Positions 9,601 to 18,468 of a stretch of DNA of 64,000 nt are shown here, piece after piece. The translations under genes were made by a program, and so were the position numbers. The DNA is from Rickettsia typhi (GTDB taxonomy: Bacteria > Pseudomonadota > Alphaproteobacteria > Rickettsiales > Deianiraeaceae): NCBI GenBank assembly GCA_945889175.1, contig CAMDBF010000002.1:1-64000 (forward strand), written 5' to 3'. How positions within the stretch are numbered: position 1 is the stretch's first letter; the number at the start of each line of letters is the position of its first letter. The notes beneath the pieces were generated by a model. It had not been told where the DNA came from and searched no databases. It saw only the letters and a program-made list of their open reading frames with translations.

Positions 9601-10618
9601 CTCTTGACTCTGCATCGTATTCTTTTAAAAAGTATTCGTAAAAGTATATATAAGCATCCTTTTCGGCATCGGTATTTGAGGAGCTTAAATTTTTTGCAAC
9701 CTCAAAGGCATCTATATTGTTAATAACTGATAGTATGTTTTCAACCGCCCATTTAATCTCCTTGTGTTTATCTTCGGAAAGTAAATCTAAAAATTTACTA
9801 AGAGTTTTAATAAGCGAAAAAGCCTGTGGAATATGGTCTTTTGAGTTTCTAATGCTTAAAATTGTGTTTGTATTGAGTTTTGCCAAAAAGATGGAGTAGG
9901 TAAGCATTTGAGCAAAACCATCGGCAAAGTCTTGAGTTGCAAGCTCTTCAAACAAACCTTCCTTAAATATTTCGTAGACGGCATAAAGCTCATCTTGAAT
10001 CTCCTTATTTTTAATCTGTAATTCAACTTGCTCTGCAATGTATTTTTTAAGCTCTATTGAAGGTCTGGCTAGCTTTTCAGCGAGTACCTTTGCACTTGCT
10101 ATTTTATCGGGCTCTGTGCTGTAAAATTTAGCAATTAAATTATAGACTTCTTTTGCTTTTTCCTCACTTAGTTTAAACTTTGCATCATATAAATCCTTAG
10201 CATCGCAAAGCCTCACTCTTACAGGCTCACTATCCTTGTAAATCCAAATCCATTCAAGATAGTCGGTCAAGATTAGATTTTCCGAAAGCTTTTTGTATTT
10301 TTCAATCTGCTTTGACTTAAGGACTTTATTTAGATTTTCATCAATTTGTTTGTTTTCAATGTATCCAATAACTGTATGTTGTTCCGTATGATTTACAGTA
10401 AAATCAGGGGCACCAAAGCCATCCTTGTTTTTACCTTGCCTTGATTGCTCGTTAATAGCCTGTGCATTAAATTCACCTAGCTTTGCAATCTCTGTTAAAA
10501 GAGTATTTAAATACCCCCTGTCTGTATGCTCGGTTTTATCCTGTATTGTAGTTTTGGCAAGGGATGTTATGTATGTATTAAAGACTTCTAATGGCATTTT
10601 AATAAACAAAAAACTCAA
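6641..10618 (-). CDS. Type IIG-like restriction-modification enzyme (N-terminal PD-(D/E)XK-like nuclease plus N6-adenine methyltransferase) with in-frame DUF559 cassette
   Basis: APDFTVNHTEQHTVIGYIENKQ (PD..ExK-like), GVYYTPPAVVQFIV, LLDFACGTGTFLFE (motif I), AIIGNPPYN (motif IV); no helicase motifs seen; internal insert NNPTQPPLKGEG..DUF559..KSQAG. Confidence 0.88.
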   Translation of the reverse strand: MSFLFIKMPLEVFNTYITSLAKTTIQDKTEHTDRGYLNTLLTEIAKLGEFNAQAINEQSRQGKNKDGFGAPDFTVNHTEQHTVIGYIENKQIDENLNKVLKSKQIEKYKKLSENLILTDYLEWIWIYKDSEPVRVRLCDAKDLYDAKFKLSEEKAKEVYNLIAKFYSTEPDKIASAKVLAEKLARPSIELKKYIAEQVELQIKNKEIQDELYAVYEIFKEGLFEELATQDFADGFAQMLTYSIFLAKLNTNTILSIRNSKDHIPQAFSLIKTLSKFLDLLSEDKHKEIKWAVENILSVINNIDAFEVAKNLSSSNTDAEKDAYIYFYEYFLKEYDAESRVNRGVYYTPPAVVQFIVNQVSDILQEDFNLEGGLKNNQIKLLDFACGTGTFLFESYKKVLEGSSKGSNTHNDLIEHLLANFYGFEIMISSYIISHLKLSQFLKDKGYDIGAKDNKRIGVYLTNTLENKKDIQTNLFAKAVAEEGREANKIKDNKEIIAIIGNPPYNVSSQNVLHDTNDLKVFHDSYKPKDEKSKGNIEDDYIKFIAFAHKKIANAGRGVIGVIVNNSFLKGLTHRKMRNEIMKDFDKIYIIDLHGNSRIKETSPDGSLDQNVFDIMQGVCIIILVKNDSIKDKGIFHIDIYGKRSNKFKFLYELRLGNNPTQPPLKGEGYPSCTPPLLGEDATKSQAGLNNILKASKNMNNLAKELRKNMTKYEKMFWYSINKEQLGVKFRRQSPLFDKYIVDFVCFEKRLIIEIDGGQHYENLNDKKRDEDLSEKGFRVIRFWNNDIYENLDNCIEVLKNALNENSVQHIILNNPTQPPLKGEGYPLCIPPLLGEDATSPLFTPPLLGEDATKSQAGFARLDIHNFNKAFRSTKWGKERFKDDLSFFAPMQEATAMLEYGQFWGLTDIFAKYTSGLMTGDDKNFITFEDNFCNKVENYYKDNVKNIMYRPFDIRKTYYDSKLLFRTRNDVMQHMLLDNIGLCFARMTNLMTIDSCFVTNYISECKMCEATLGSYIAALYLYKSEEEIIKDELTRLEKENENLEQPLSRLEFKNRTRKLEEKLQIAGKQKQKIPNFKPDFVAKLHNIFNAPKQEDVKNTSLQNSLQKDYHGYGYSLIPTEEVVAMGQTLEYDVSSIFHSGSVREDVEICKDINYNFKILYDSKLPSPEEVLAFIYAQMHSPSYRAKYLELLKIDFPRINFNVTPEEFYRLAVIGQELIEAHLMRKIPKLDIGECYSPNFDNIIVQKPDYNYVNKTLHINKETYFEKVSPDIWEFKIGGYQVLDKYLKARMDRVLNKEEIKHVTNIIKALGFTIATTSKIDINRSIT
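8046..8180. repeat. Palindromic repeat copy A (contains 42-bp internal tandem duplication)
   Basis: aaccccgcctgcgactttgtcgcatcctcccctaagaggggagga...acccctccccttttaggggaggctgggtggggtt; tgtcgcatcctcccctaagaggggagga occurs twice. Confidence 0.9.
8556..8650. repeat. Palindromic repeat copy B
   Basis: aaccccgcctgcgactttgtcgcatcctcccctaagaggggaggagtgcatgatggatacccctccccttttaggggaggctgggtggggttgtt. Confidence 0.9.
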
Positions 10619-10768
10619 GTAATAAAGATTAAATTAATAATGAATATATTCAATATTAATTTAATTGTATAAGTAATAAATTGTTTAGGATTACCAGAGG
10701 CTTATTTCTTAGATTTATGAAGTAAGATTATGTATAAGATTTTATTGCATAAGGGCTAGTCAAGCAGC

Positions 10769-11197
10769 CTAGTTTAATATTAACAATGTTGAGCCATTTT
10801 TGGTCAAGAGTAGGCCGACTTCAGATTGGTCTTCACAAGTTTTTAAGTAATCTTTAATTTTGCTAAGATTGGTTGTTTTAATGCGTGGTGAGTGGCTTGT
10901 TGATTTGCTTAAAATCTCCTCCTCAATAATTTGACCAGCATGTTTTACCCAGTAATCAACTAGCTGAAAGCTAACCTCGGTATTAAATACTTTATTTATT
11001 GTTCTTGCTATAAATCTTGTTCCGTTTCCCTCGAGGTAAAGGATTATGGCGAGTTTTTTGATTCGCGTTTCGTATTTTTTACGATCATCTTTTTCGATTT
11101 GATTCTTACAGCAGCTCTTGCAAAAAAATCTTTGTAAATTTTTTACAAAACCGTTTTTCACTAGGTCTTTTAAACCGCAGAATTTGCAACTTTGCAC
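10769..11197 (-). CDS. IS1 InsA-like zinc-ribbon/HTH protein (possible transposase fragment)
   Basis: CKFCGLKDLVKNGFVKNLQRFFCKSCCKNQ zinc ribbon followed by HTH-like GNGTRFIARTINKVFNTEVSFQLVDYWVK; no DDE catalytic ORF seen next to it. Confidence 0.55.
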   Translation of the reverse strand: MQSCKFCGLKDLVKNGFVKNLQRFFCKSCCKNQIEKDDRKKYETRIKKLAIILYLEGNGTRFIARTINKVFNTEVSFQLVDYWVKHAGQIIEEEILSKSTSHSPRIKTTNLSKIKDYLKTCEDQSEVGLLLTKNGSTLLILN

Positions 11198-11278
11198 AAA
11201 AAACTAAACAAAAATTCAAATTGTAATAATAAAAATTTATGCTATATTTTTTTAAAGTCAAGCCTCTGGGTTTAAAAT

Positions 11279-13200
11279 TCACCAAAGTGTTCGTAAGATA
11301 TTGCTATTAGAAGTTGTTTGCTTACTCAAATTATCTTTTGCGTTAATTCTTGGCTCTACTTTATCCAACTCCCAATAATAATCGTTTAAGCCGTAGATTT
11401 GATACTTCAAACTTTCAACCCTGTCAAAGATTAAATATTCTTCAATACTTTCCATAAAGTTATTAACATCTGTTTCAGTCATTTTTTCGACATCTAGTGT
11501 AAGCTTGGCATTTTTATGTTTATGTTTGTGTTGTTTAATAGGGTCGTCCTTTTCTGTATCGGACTCACAATCAGTCTCTTCTTCACAATTATTGAAATCA
11601 TGATTGTGAACATTTTTATCTTTATGTTTGTGTTCGTGTTTGTGTTTTTTACTACAGCTATCCTTTGCTTTATCGGCCTCATCATTACTGCTATGTTCAC
11701 AATTATGGTGAACATGCTCCTTATGATCTTTATGTTTGTCATTAGATACTGTAAAGTATTCTTTAGCCTTATTTAATTTTTCTAAATACTTATTCATACT
11801 ATTAATCGATGTATCGTGCCCATCGGTTTTTTGTGCTAATACATGTTTTTTAATAAATTTATCTATAACAAAGGTTTCAAGCTGTAGCTCTTTTAGTATG
11901 TTAAGTGCTTGCTTTAAAATATTTTTGCTTGATTGGTCGTTGCCTTTATCATGCCATTCTTCATCTGTACTAGCTTTGTAGAGTTGTTTAAGCATATTAA
12001 GCCTTTTATTATTATTATTATTAATACTTTTGCCTTGTTTAGCAATGGCAGATTGGTAATTTGAAGTATTTAATTTATGTATGAGCTCGGTTCCCTTTTG
12101 TTCGCAAAATGGTAGAGAGGTAAGTAGTTTGTAACCAAACTTTCTTACTCCATCGGTGCTGGATTTTTTAATCAACTCTTTACGATATTTTTTTAAAACT
12201 TCTTTCTCTTTTTGCCTTTTGCCGATTTCTTCATGGGCTTTATCTGTAGTCAGTTGTAACCTATCAAGTCCTAGATTGCCGTTACGAGGCTTAAATTTAG
12301 TAGTCCAAATATTGTTCATTACAGCTGTTGAAAGCGAGCCTATAACAAGGAGTATAATACCTGCAATCATTAATTCACTACTTGGTGTAATGCCTGATGT
12401 TGATAAAAAAAGAGAAATTCCTCCAGCTGTAAAAACTAAAAATCCAGCTGCATTAGCTGAGTAAAACAATCTTTTTGCCTCTGTGATTTGATTCATTTTG
12501 TCAATTCCTGCCTTTTGTTCTGCAGTTGGACTCTCTGGACATGCAATTATTTCGTTCCAATTTCGCTCAAGGTCGTATAGATTTTTGACTGTTTGGCATG
12601 CTGCATAAAAGCTTATAAATGGCAGAGCCCAAGGCGACTTCCAAATAACTGAGCTTAATACCATTGAAGATGCAATACCATTTACTAACCCCGGTACCCA
12701 AAAATTAAATGCCGTATCAGACCTAGAATATTCTAGCGAGTTTTTATATGCTATTAGATTTTTTTTATTCTTACAATCATGCTCGTTCAATTGTCGCTTT
12801 ATCTTTACCAGTTCCTAGTATAATTTGTCATCTGTATTCAATGTTCCTTTTATGTTTCTTACGGAGGCGGTTAAGCCAAGGATTGCAAAAGCTCCTGAAA
12901 AAGTAAACATTCCCCAATGTGCTCCACTTGAAAAATCAGCTAAAGAGCCACCCAGACCCCCGTGGTCAGATGAATGTTGACTATTGGAAGTTGTGCTACC
13001 CTCCCCTTTCCCATTTCGCTTGCAGCTGCTGCAACCTCATCAAGATCTACACCTATTGCACAACAGGGGCAGCCTTCGTCGCTACTTTTTAAACCGCTTG
13101 CATGTTTATCTGTAGGGTGTACTATGTTTATATGGGAATGAGTTCCATGGCTATGCTCTGTGACAGTAAAGTTTATATTACCACTAATATCGGCTTGCAT
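11279..13200 (-). pseudogene. His-rich membrane protein gene, apparently split: 86-aa ORF (13200-12940), frameshift at a C5/G5 run (12957-12961), ~46 codons, in-frame TAG (12815-12817), 503-aa ORF (12790-11279)
   Basis: Translation across the junctions reads TTG|GLGGSLADFSSGAHWGMFTFSGAFAILGLTASVRNIKGTLNTDDKLY*ELVKIKRQLNEHDCKNKK; TAG is in the frame of the 503-aa ORF; N-terminal HSHGTHSH and internal HKHEHKHKDKNVHNHD runs. Confidence 0.6.
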
Positions 13201-13315
13201 AAAAAACTAAAAATACTCACACAAACGACAAATAAAAGTAGATAGCTTTAATGTATAACATATCTATTTTTATTTGTCAATTAAATGTTAAGCAAATCTT
13301 AAAAAACAAACTCAC

Positions 13316-13344
13316 TTGACAAGTTAAGATAGTTTTAACATAAT
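13316..13344 (+). promoter_or_regulatory. Sigma70-like promoter upstream of dnaE
   Basis: TTGACA - 17 bp - CATAAT, ~55 bp before the dnaE start. Confidence 0.6.
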
Positions 13345-13399
13345 CTTGTTAGCTTTAATAAGATCTAAAGATTTTAAGGTATTAAAATAAATTATCATA

Positions 13400-16300
13400 A
13401 TGTCGGGCATATTTTACAATCACTTACAGGTTAAAACTGAGTATTCAATTGCAAGGGGAACGATTTTTTACGACGAAGCACCAAAGCTTGCAATAGCTGC
13501 TGGCATGGACTGCCTTGGCGTTTGCGATGATTTTAACATGTTTGGCTCTTTTGAGTTTGCCAAAGCATGTATTTCAGCAAAAATAAAGCCAATAATTGGT
13601 TGTAAAATTAACTTAAGATACGAAACACAGGAGGGGTTTTTAAACCTCTTTGCACAAAACGATGAAGGATACAAGAATTTGCTTTGGATATCAAGCATGA
13701 TATCAATAGATAAAAGCTTTGACAGAGCCTTACCCTTTGAATTGTTAAAAGATAAATCAAGTGGTATTATAGCTCTTTCAGCATCAGTAAAAGGTCATGT
13801 TGGCAAAAATTTACTAAAAGAGGACAAGGAAATAGCATTTAATATTGCAAAAGATTTAAGAGAGATATTTGGTGATAATTTTTACTTGGAACTAACAAGA
13901 ACTAACCTGAAAAACGAGTCCATCATTGAGGAGGGGGTTTTTGATATTGCAAAAAATTTATCTATACCGATTTGTGCTGGGCACGAAATTTACTTTAAAA
14001 CCGAAGAAGATTTTGAGGCTCACGATATACTCACCTGCGTTGGGGAGGGTAGATATGTTGCCGAGCAGGACAGGGATGTGTCTTCAAAACAAGAGTTTTT
14101 TAAAACAAAAGAGCAAATGCTTCAAGCTTTTGCCGATGTTCCGGCTGCACTTGAAAATACATTTCACATCTCTCGCAGATGTAGTGTGTACCCCTTGGGC
14201 CGTAAGCCAATGCTTCCGCCATTTAAAACCGAAAGTGGCTTAAGTGAGGATGATGAATTGAAAATTCAGGCACAACAAGGGCTTAAAAAACGCATAGAGC
14301 ATAGCGGCATAGCTGAGGGCTTTACGCAGGAAGACTATACTAAAAGGCTTGAATACGAGCTTGAAGTTATCTTAAAAATGGGTTTTGCGGGTTACTTTTT
14401 GATTGTCTCTGATTTTATTAAGTGGTCAAAAACAAACAATGTACCCGTAGGTCCGGGGCGTGGTAGTGGAGCTGGTAGTATTATTGCTTGGGTTTTGTAC
14501 ATTACCGACCTTGATCCGCTTTATTACGGCTTACTATTTGAAAGGTTTTTAAACCCAGAGCGTGTATCAATGCCCGACTTTGATATAGACTTTTGCCAAG
14601 AAAAGCGGAACATGCCAATAGAATATGTAAAAAATAAATATGGCGAGGGAAATGTTGCTTCAATTATTACCTTTGGTAAATTACAAGCAAGGGCGGCACT
14701 TAAGGATGTTGGAAGGGTGTTGCAGCTATCTTACAACGAGGTTGATAGAATTTGCAAGCTAGTACCATTTAATCCAGTTGACCCAGTGACATTGCAAAAA
14801 GCAATTGATATGGATAAGACCTTGCAGGAGCAGATTCAAAACGATGAAAACATTAAAAAACTAACAACCATAGCCTTAAAGGTTGAGGGGTTAAATAGGC
14901 ATATGTCAACCCATGCGGCGGGCATTATTATTGGTGATAAAAATCTTATTGAGATCGTTCCGCTCTACAGGGGGGACGAGGATGATATGAGTGCTGTTGG
15001 CTATCACATGAAGCCAGCTGAGTCCATAGGGCTTGTAAAGTTTGATTTTTTAGGCTTAAAGACCCTAACTGTTATTGCAAACACGATAAAATTTATTAAA
15101 GAGCAGTGTGGTGACGAGGTGGATATTTCTCGCATTAACATGCATGACCAAAAGGTTTTTACATTGCTGCAGAACGGTTTTACAAGGGGTGTGTTTCAGC
15201 TTGATAGTGTTGTGTGCCGCAGTGCCATGAGGCAAATGCACATAGATAAAATTGAAGATGTAATTGCTCTTACATCGCTTAACAGACCGGGTCCTATGGA
15301 GAACATTCCAAGTTACATTAACCGTAAATTAGGCAAGGAAAAGATTGAATACCCACATCCAATTTTAGCTGAGGTTTTAAACGAAACTTACGGAATTATT
15401 ATTTACCAAGAGCAGGTAATGCGTGTTGCACAGGTTTTGGCTTTGTATAGTCTTGGTCAGGCTGATTTGCTCCGTAGAGCCATGGGTAAAAAAATTAAGG
15501 AAGAGATGGATCAGCAAAGGGCAATTTTTGTTGACGGATGCTCCCGCAATAATATAGCAAAGGAAAAAGCTAATGAAATTTTTGACTTAATTGCAAAGTT
15601 TGCTGGCTATGGTTTCAATAAGTCTCACGCAGCTGCTTATTCGGTAATATCTTATCAAACAGCATACTTAAAAGCTCATTATCCACTTGAATTTTTAACC
15701 GCCTGCCTTAACATGGACATAGACAACGACAAAGATTTAAATATTTTTATTGCCGAGGCAAGGGATATGGGTATTGAAGTTGTTTTGCCAAATGTAAATT
15801 ACTCTGAGGCTAGGTTTGCAATTAAAGATAATAAAATTGTCTACGGACTTGCTGGCATAAAGGCGGTTGGCATTGCAAGCATGCAAGAGCTTGTAAGAAT
15901 TAGAGAGGAGAGTGGGCAGTTTAAATCTATCTTTGATTTTTGCTCAAAGCTTGGGGGTAAAGTTGCAAACAAAAGGGCAATAGAGCATCTTGCAAAGGCT
16001 GGGGCTCTTGACTTTATTCACCCAAACCGCAAGCAAATTATTGATAATGTCGAAAAACTTGTTGGACTTGCTGCCTCAAGTCAAAAAATTAAAGAGAGTG
16101 GTGCTGAAAGTCTCTTTGGTGATGATAGCGATGGGGAAAGTGGTAACAATACAATCGTTTTGTCAAAGACAGAGGATTATAACGAGATGGAAAAACTATC
16201 TGCAGAGTTTGAAGCCTTTGGATTTTACCTTTCAAGCCATCCAATTAAACCTTTTATTGATAGCTTAAATAATATTGGGGTAACTTGGTCTAGCGAGCTT

Positions 16301-16966
16301 GCAAAAATTACCCCTTCCGAAAATCGTAACAGAAGCATTAAAATGGCAGGGGTTGTTAATATTGTTAAGCAAAGAAGTGGCAAGAGTGGTAGGTTTGCCT
16401 TTGTTCACATTTCGGATACTCAGGGTATATACGAGTGTATGATGTTTAACGGTGATTTGATTGTTCAAAAAAAAGATCTAGTAAGTGAAGGTGTCCTTGT
16501 TGGCATTGAGGTTGTTGTTGAGAAGAAAACGGAAGATGAAACCCCAAGATTGAGCATTAAAGATATTTTTGACATCAAAGAGTTTATTGCAAATCCACCA
16601 AAAACAAATCTTACTGGTAGCAAGTTTGACTATAAAAACAAACAGGGCGACAAGCAATACGAGAATAAACAGAGTGAAGCCTCAAAGCCTCAAACGCAAA
16701 ATTTTACAAAGCCAAAGCCTGCAGAGTTAAAGCCTTCTGCAACTAAGCCTAGTTTGCCCCAGCAGGAAGAATATTACACTAGAGATTGCAATTCTTTAAC
16801 TCCATCCCCTCAAAGTAAAAAACATTTATATCAAAATCAAATTACATACATTGACGACACTCGGGATATACAAGATGTTAAAAATGATATCAGTCAAATG
16901 CTCTTAAAAACTTCCAAACCCCTATATGTAAGTTACAAAGGTTTGGTGCTTTGCATTAAGCCTTAA
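13400..16966 (+). CDS. dnaE: DNA polymerase III subunit alpha
   Basis: PVGPGRGSGAGSIIAWVLYITDLDPL, MPDFDIDFCQEKR, YQEQVMRVAQVLALYSLGQADLLRRAMGKK, FNKSHAAAYSVISYQTAYLKAHYP. Confidence 0.98.
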   Translation: MSGIFYNHLQVKTEYSIARGTIFYDEAPKLAIAAGMDCLGVCDDFNMFGSFEFAKACISAKIKPIIGCKINLRYETQEGFLNLFAQNDEGYKNLLWISSMISIDKSFDRALPFELLKDKSSGIIALSASVKGHVGKNLLKEDKEIAFNIAKDLREIFGDNFYLELTRTNLKNESIIEEGVFDIAKNLSIPICAGHEIYFKTEEDFEAHDILTCVGEGRYVAEQDRDVSSKQEFFKTKEQMLQAFADVPAALENTFHISRRCSVYPLGRKPMLPPFKTESGLSEDDELKIQAQQGLKKRIEHSGIAEGFTQEDYTKRLEYELEVILKMGFAGYFLIVSDFIKWSKTNNVPVGPGRGSGAGSIIAWVLYITDLDPLYYGLLFERFLNPERVSMPDFDIDFCQEKRNMPIEYVKNKYGEGNVASIITFGKLQARAALKDVGRVLQLSYNEVDRICKLVPFNPVDPVTLQKAIDMDKTLQEQIQNDENIKKLTTIALKVEGLNRHMSTHAAGIIIGDKNLIEIVPLYRGDEDDMSAVGYHMKPAESIGLVKFDFLGLKTLTVIANTIKFIKEQCGDEVDISRINMHDQKVFTLLQNGFTRGVFQLDSVVCRSAMRQMHIDKIEDVIALTSLNRPGPMENIPSYINRKLGKEKIEYPHPILAEVLNETYGIIIYQEQVMRVAQVLALYSLGQADLLRRAMGKKIKEEMDQQRAIFVDGCSRNNIAKEKANEIFDLIAKFAGYGFNKSHAAAYSVISYQTAYLKAHYPLEFLTACLNMDIDNDKDLNIFIAEARDMGIEVVLPNVNYSEARFAIKDNKIVYGLAGIKAVGIASMQELVRIREESGQFKSIFDFCSKLGGKVANKRAIEHLAKAGALDFIHPNRKQIIDNVEKLVGLAASSQKIKESGAESLFGDDSDGESGNNTIVLSKTEDYNEMEKLSAEFEAFGFYLSSHPIKPFIDSLNNIGVTWSSELAKITPSENRNRSIKMAGVVNIVKQRSGKSGRFAFVHISDTQGIYECMMFNGDLIVQKKDLVSEGVLVGIEVVVEKKTEDETPRLSIKDIFDIKEFIANPPKTNLTGSKFDYKNKQGDKQYENKQSEASKPQTQNFTKPKPAELKPSATKPSLPQQEEYYTRDCNSLTPSPQSKKHLYQNQITYIDDTRDIQDVKNDISQMLLKTSKPLYVSYKGLVLCIKP

Positions 16967-16984
16967 AAGCTAATATAGCTTTAA

Positions 16985-17857
16985 CTAACGATGGCTACCT
17001 TGCATTCTTTTTTTAAGCTCGTCTTTTAGTGTCCACTTTTCCTCTCTCTTTTTTTCACCATCTCCTTGATTTTTGTCGCTTAGCTCTTCTTGGTGTAAAC
17101 TCACTCTTGGTGTTTCACCTTGGTCACCTAAGATAGTCTGGATCGATTTTTCATCTAAGTTTAGCTCTCTTTGGTCTAAATTGTTGTTTTCTTGAGCCTT
17201 TCTTTTTGTAAGAATAGCGCTTATCATCGATGCCACTCCTTGTCTTTGAGCTTGGCTACCTAAGATAGTCTACATCGAGTTTTTATCGGGTGAGTATTCT
17301 AAACCAATTTCCTCTTGGCTTTCTATTTTTTTAGCTGGTTCCTTACTTTCCTCCCGATCGTCATTTTGTTGAGGAGCTGGGTTTGAAGCATGTAGACGCA
17401 ATGTTTTGTATGCAATGTTAAAGTTTTTTGTAATTGCTTTCTTAACTTCGTCACTTTCACTACTTAGTATCTGTTTTAGCAATTGTTTGTATGTTTTTTT
17501 TGAGTCCTCATTGCTTGTTTTACAAATAGCTTCCCACGCTGAGTTCTCCGCAGTTTGGTCATTCCATTTTCTCTCTTTTTCATCTTGTTCTATATCGCCT
17601 TCACTCATATCATCTAAATCACCATCCTCTAATGGTGCCTCATTTTTAATGCTGTATGTTAGTATTTCGTTTTTTTTATCTTGAACAATAGGTGGCAAAG
17701 GTTTGTCGATTAAAGATCCATCGTATGGATCGTATCTATAGGTTGTCTGCGTGTTTGCTCTTAAAAACTCTACTATAGCTTTAACATTGTTGAATATATC
17801 TTGTTCAGTAAACTTTGTGATTGCTGCGTTTAAGTCTTGTGTTATTATGCTCTGCAT
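16985..17857 (-). pseudogene. Lineage-specific charged protein gene split by in-frame TAG (17270-17272) into 195-aa and 83-aa ORFs
   Basis: Both ORFs share a frame; only 11 codons separate the TAG from the next ATG; a 132-bp-spaced direct repeat has CAG where the split site has TAG. Confidence 0.55.
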
Positions 17858-18019
17858 AAATAAATTATAAAAATTAATAATAAAATAGATTAAAATATTG
17901 TTAAAATCTTTTCATTATTAATTCAAGCTTTATTTTATAATTATTTCTTCAATACAAGCCAAAAAACCTTTTTTTGTGAAAGGCTGTATTAGGCGTTGTT
18001 ATGCTTATAAACTTAAATC

Positions 18020-18065
18020 AAACCCCCTGCGACTTTCTCCCCTACTCCCAGAAGGGGAAGAATTT
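18020..18065. repeat. Degenerate PPLKGEG-type palindromic repeat
   Basis: aaaccccctgcgactttctcccctactcccagaaggggaag. Confidence 0.45.
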
Positions 18066-18253
18066 TGATAACATGGGAAAGACCTAATAAACATTGCTCC
18101 GCTCCCATGGTAAAACAAAAGGGAGATGTATATCTTTTTTTTGGAACGAATCATAAAGAGTATTGTATAAGAATATCCTTAAATCTATTTACAATTACTG
18201 GCATCTTCTGTCGCCAATGCCAAAGCTTAAGTTAAACTTGCAATCGATTTCTC

Positions 18254-18321
18254 TATTTTTAAAAGCTATCCAAAGGAGTGTAGATATATCACAAACTTTG
18301 TAATATATCTATCTAAAAATA
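18254..18321. other. Nested inverted repeat in intergenic region (possible structured RNA or regulatory element)
   Basis: tattttta...tagatatatcacaaactttgtaatatatcta..taaaaata, two nested stems. Confidence 0.35.
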
Positions 18322-18468
18322 AAGTATTATTTCTGCTTTTCTGTCCAAGATTGTTTAGCAAGCTTAAGTAAATTATTAGAAAATTCTTGATTAAATCTTT
18401 AGAAAAAATACAATGTAAGGTAACCGATGTTTTGATGGTCTATTGCTAATTAATTTTGCATAAAAAGT

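Noticed and set aside
11494-11776. ORFs 11494-11742 (-) and 11516-11776 (+)
   Set aside because: Alternative-frame and antisense shadows of the His/Lys-rich low-complexity region of the 503-aa ORF.
12950-12965. Programmed -1 frameshift at the G5 run
   Set aside because: The local sequence ACG GGG GTC is not a canonical X_XXY_YYZ heptamer and a TAG follows downstream; a homopolymer indel is simpler.
12815-17272. TAG reassigned to an amino acid in this genome
   Set aside because: Conserved genes in the same window (ribD, holA, the PerM-like gene, thiG, acpS) end with TAG at sensible C-termini, so the two in-frame TAGs are more likely lesions or local readthrough.
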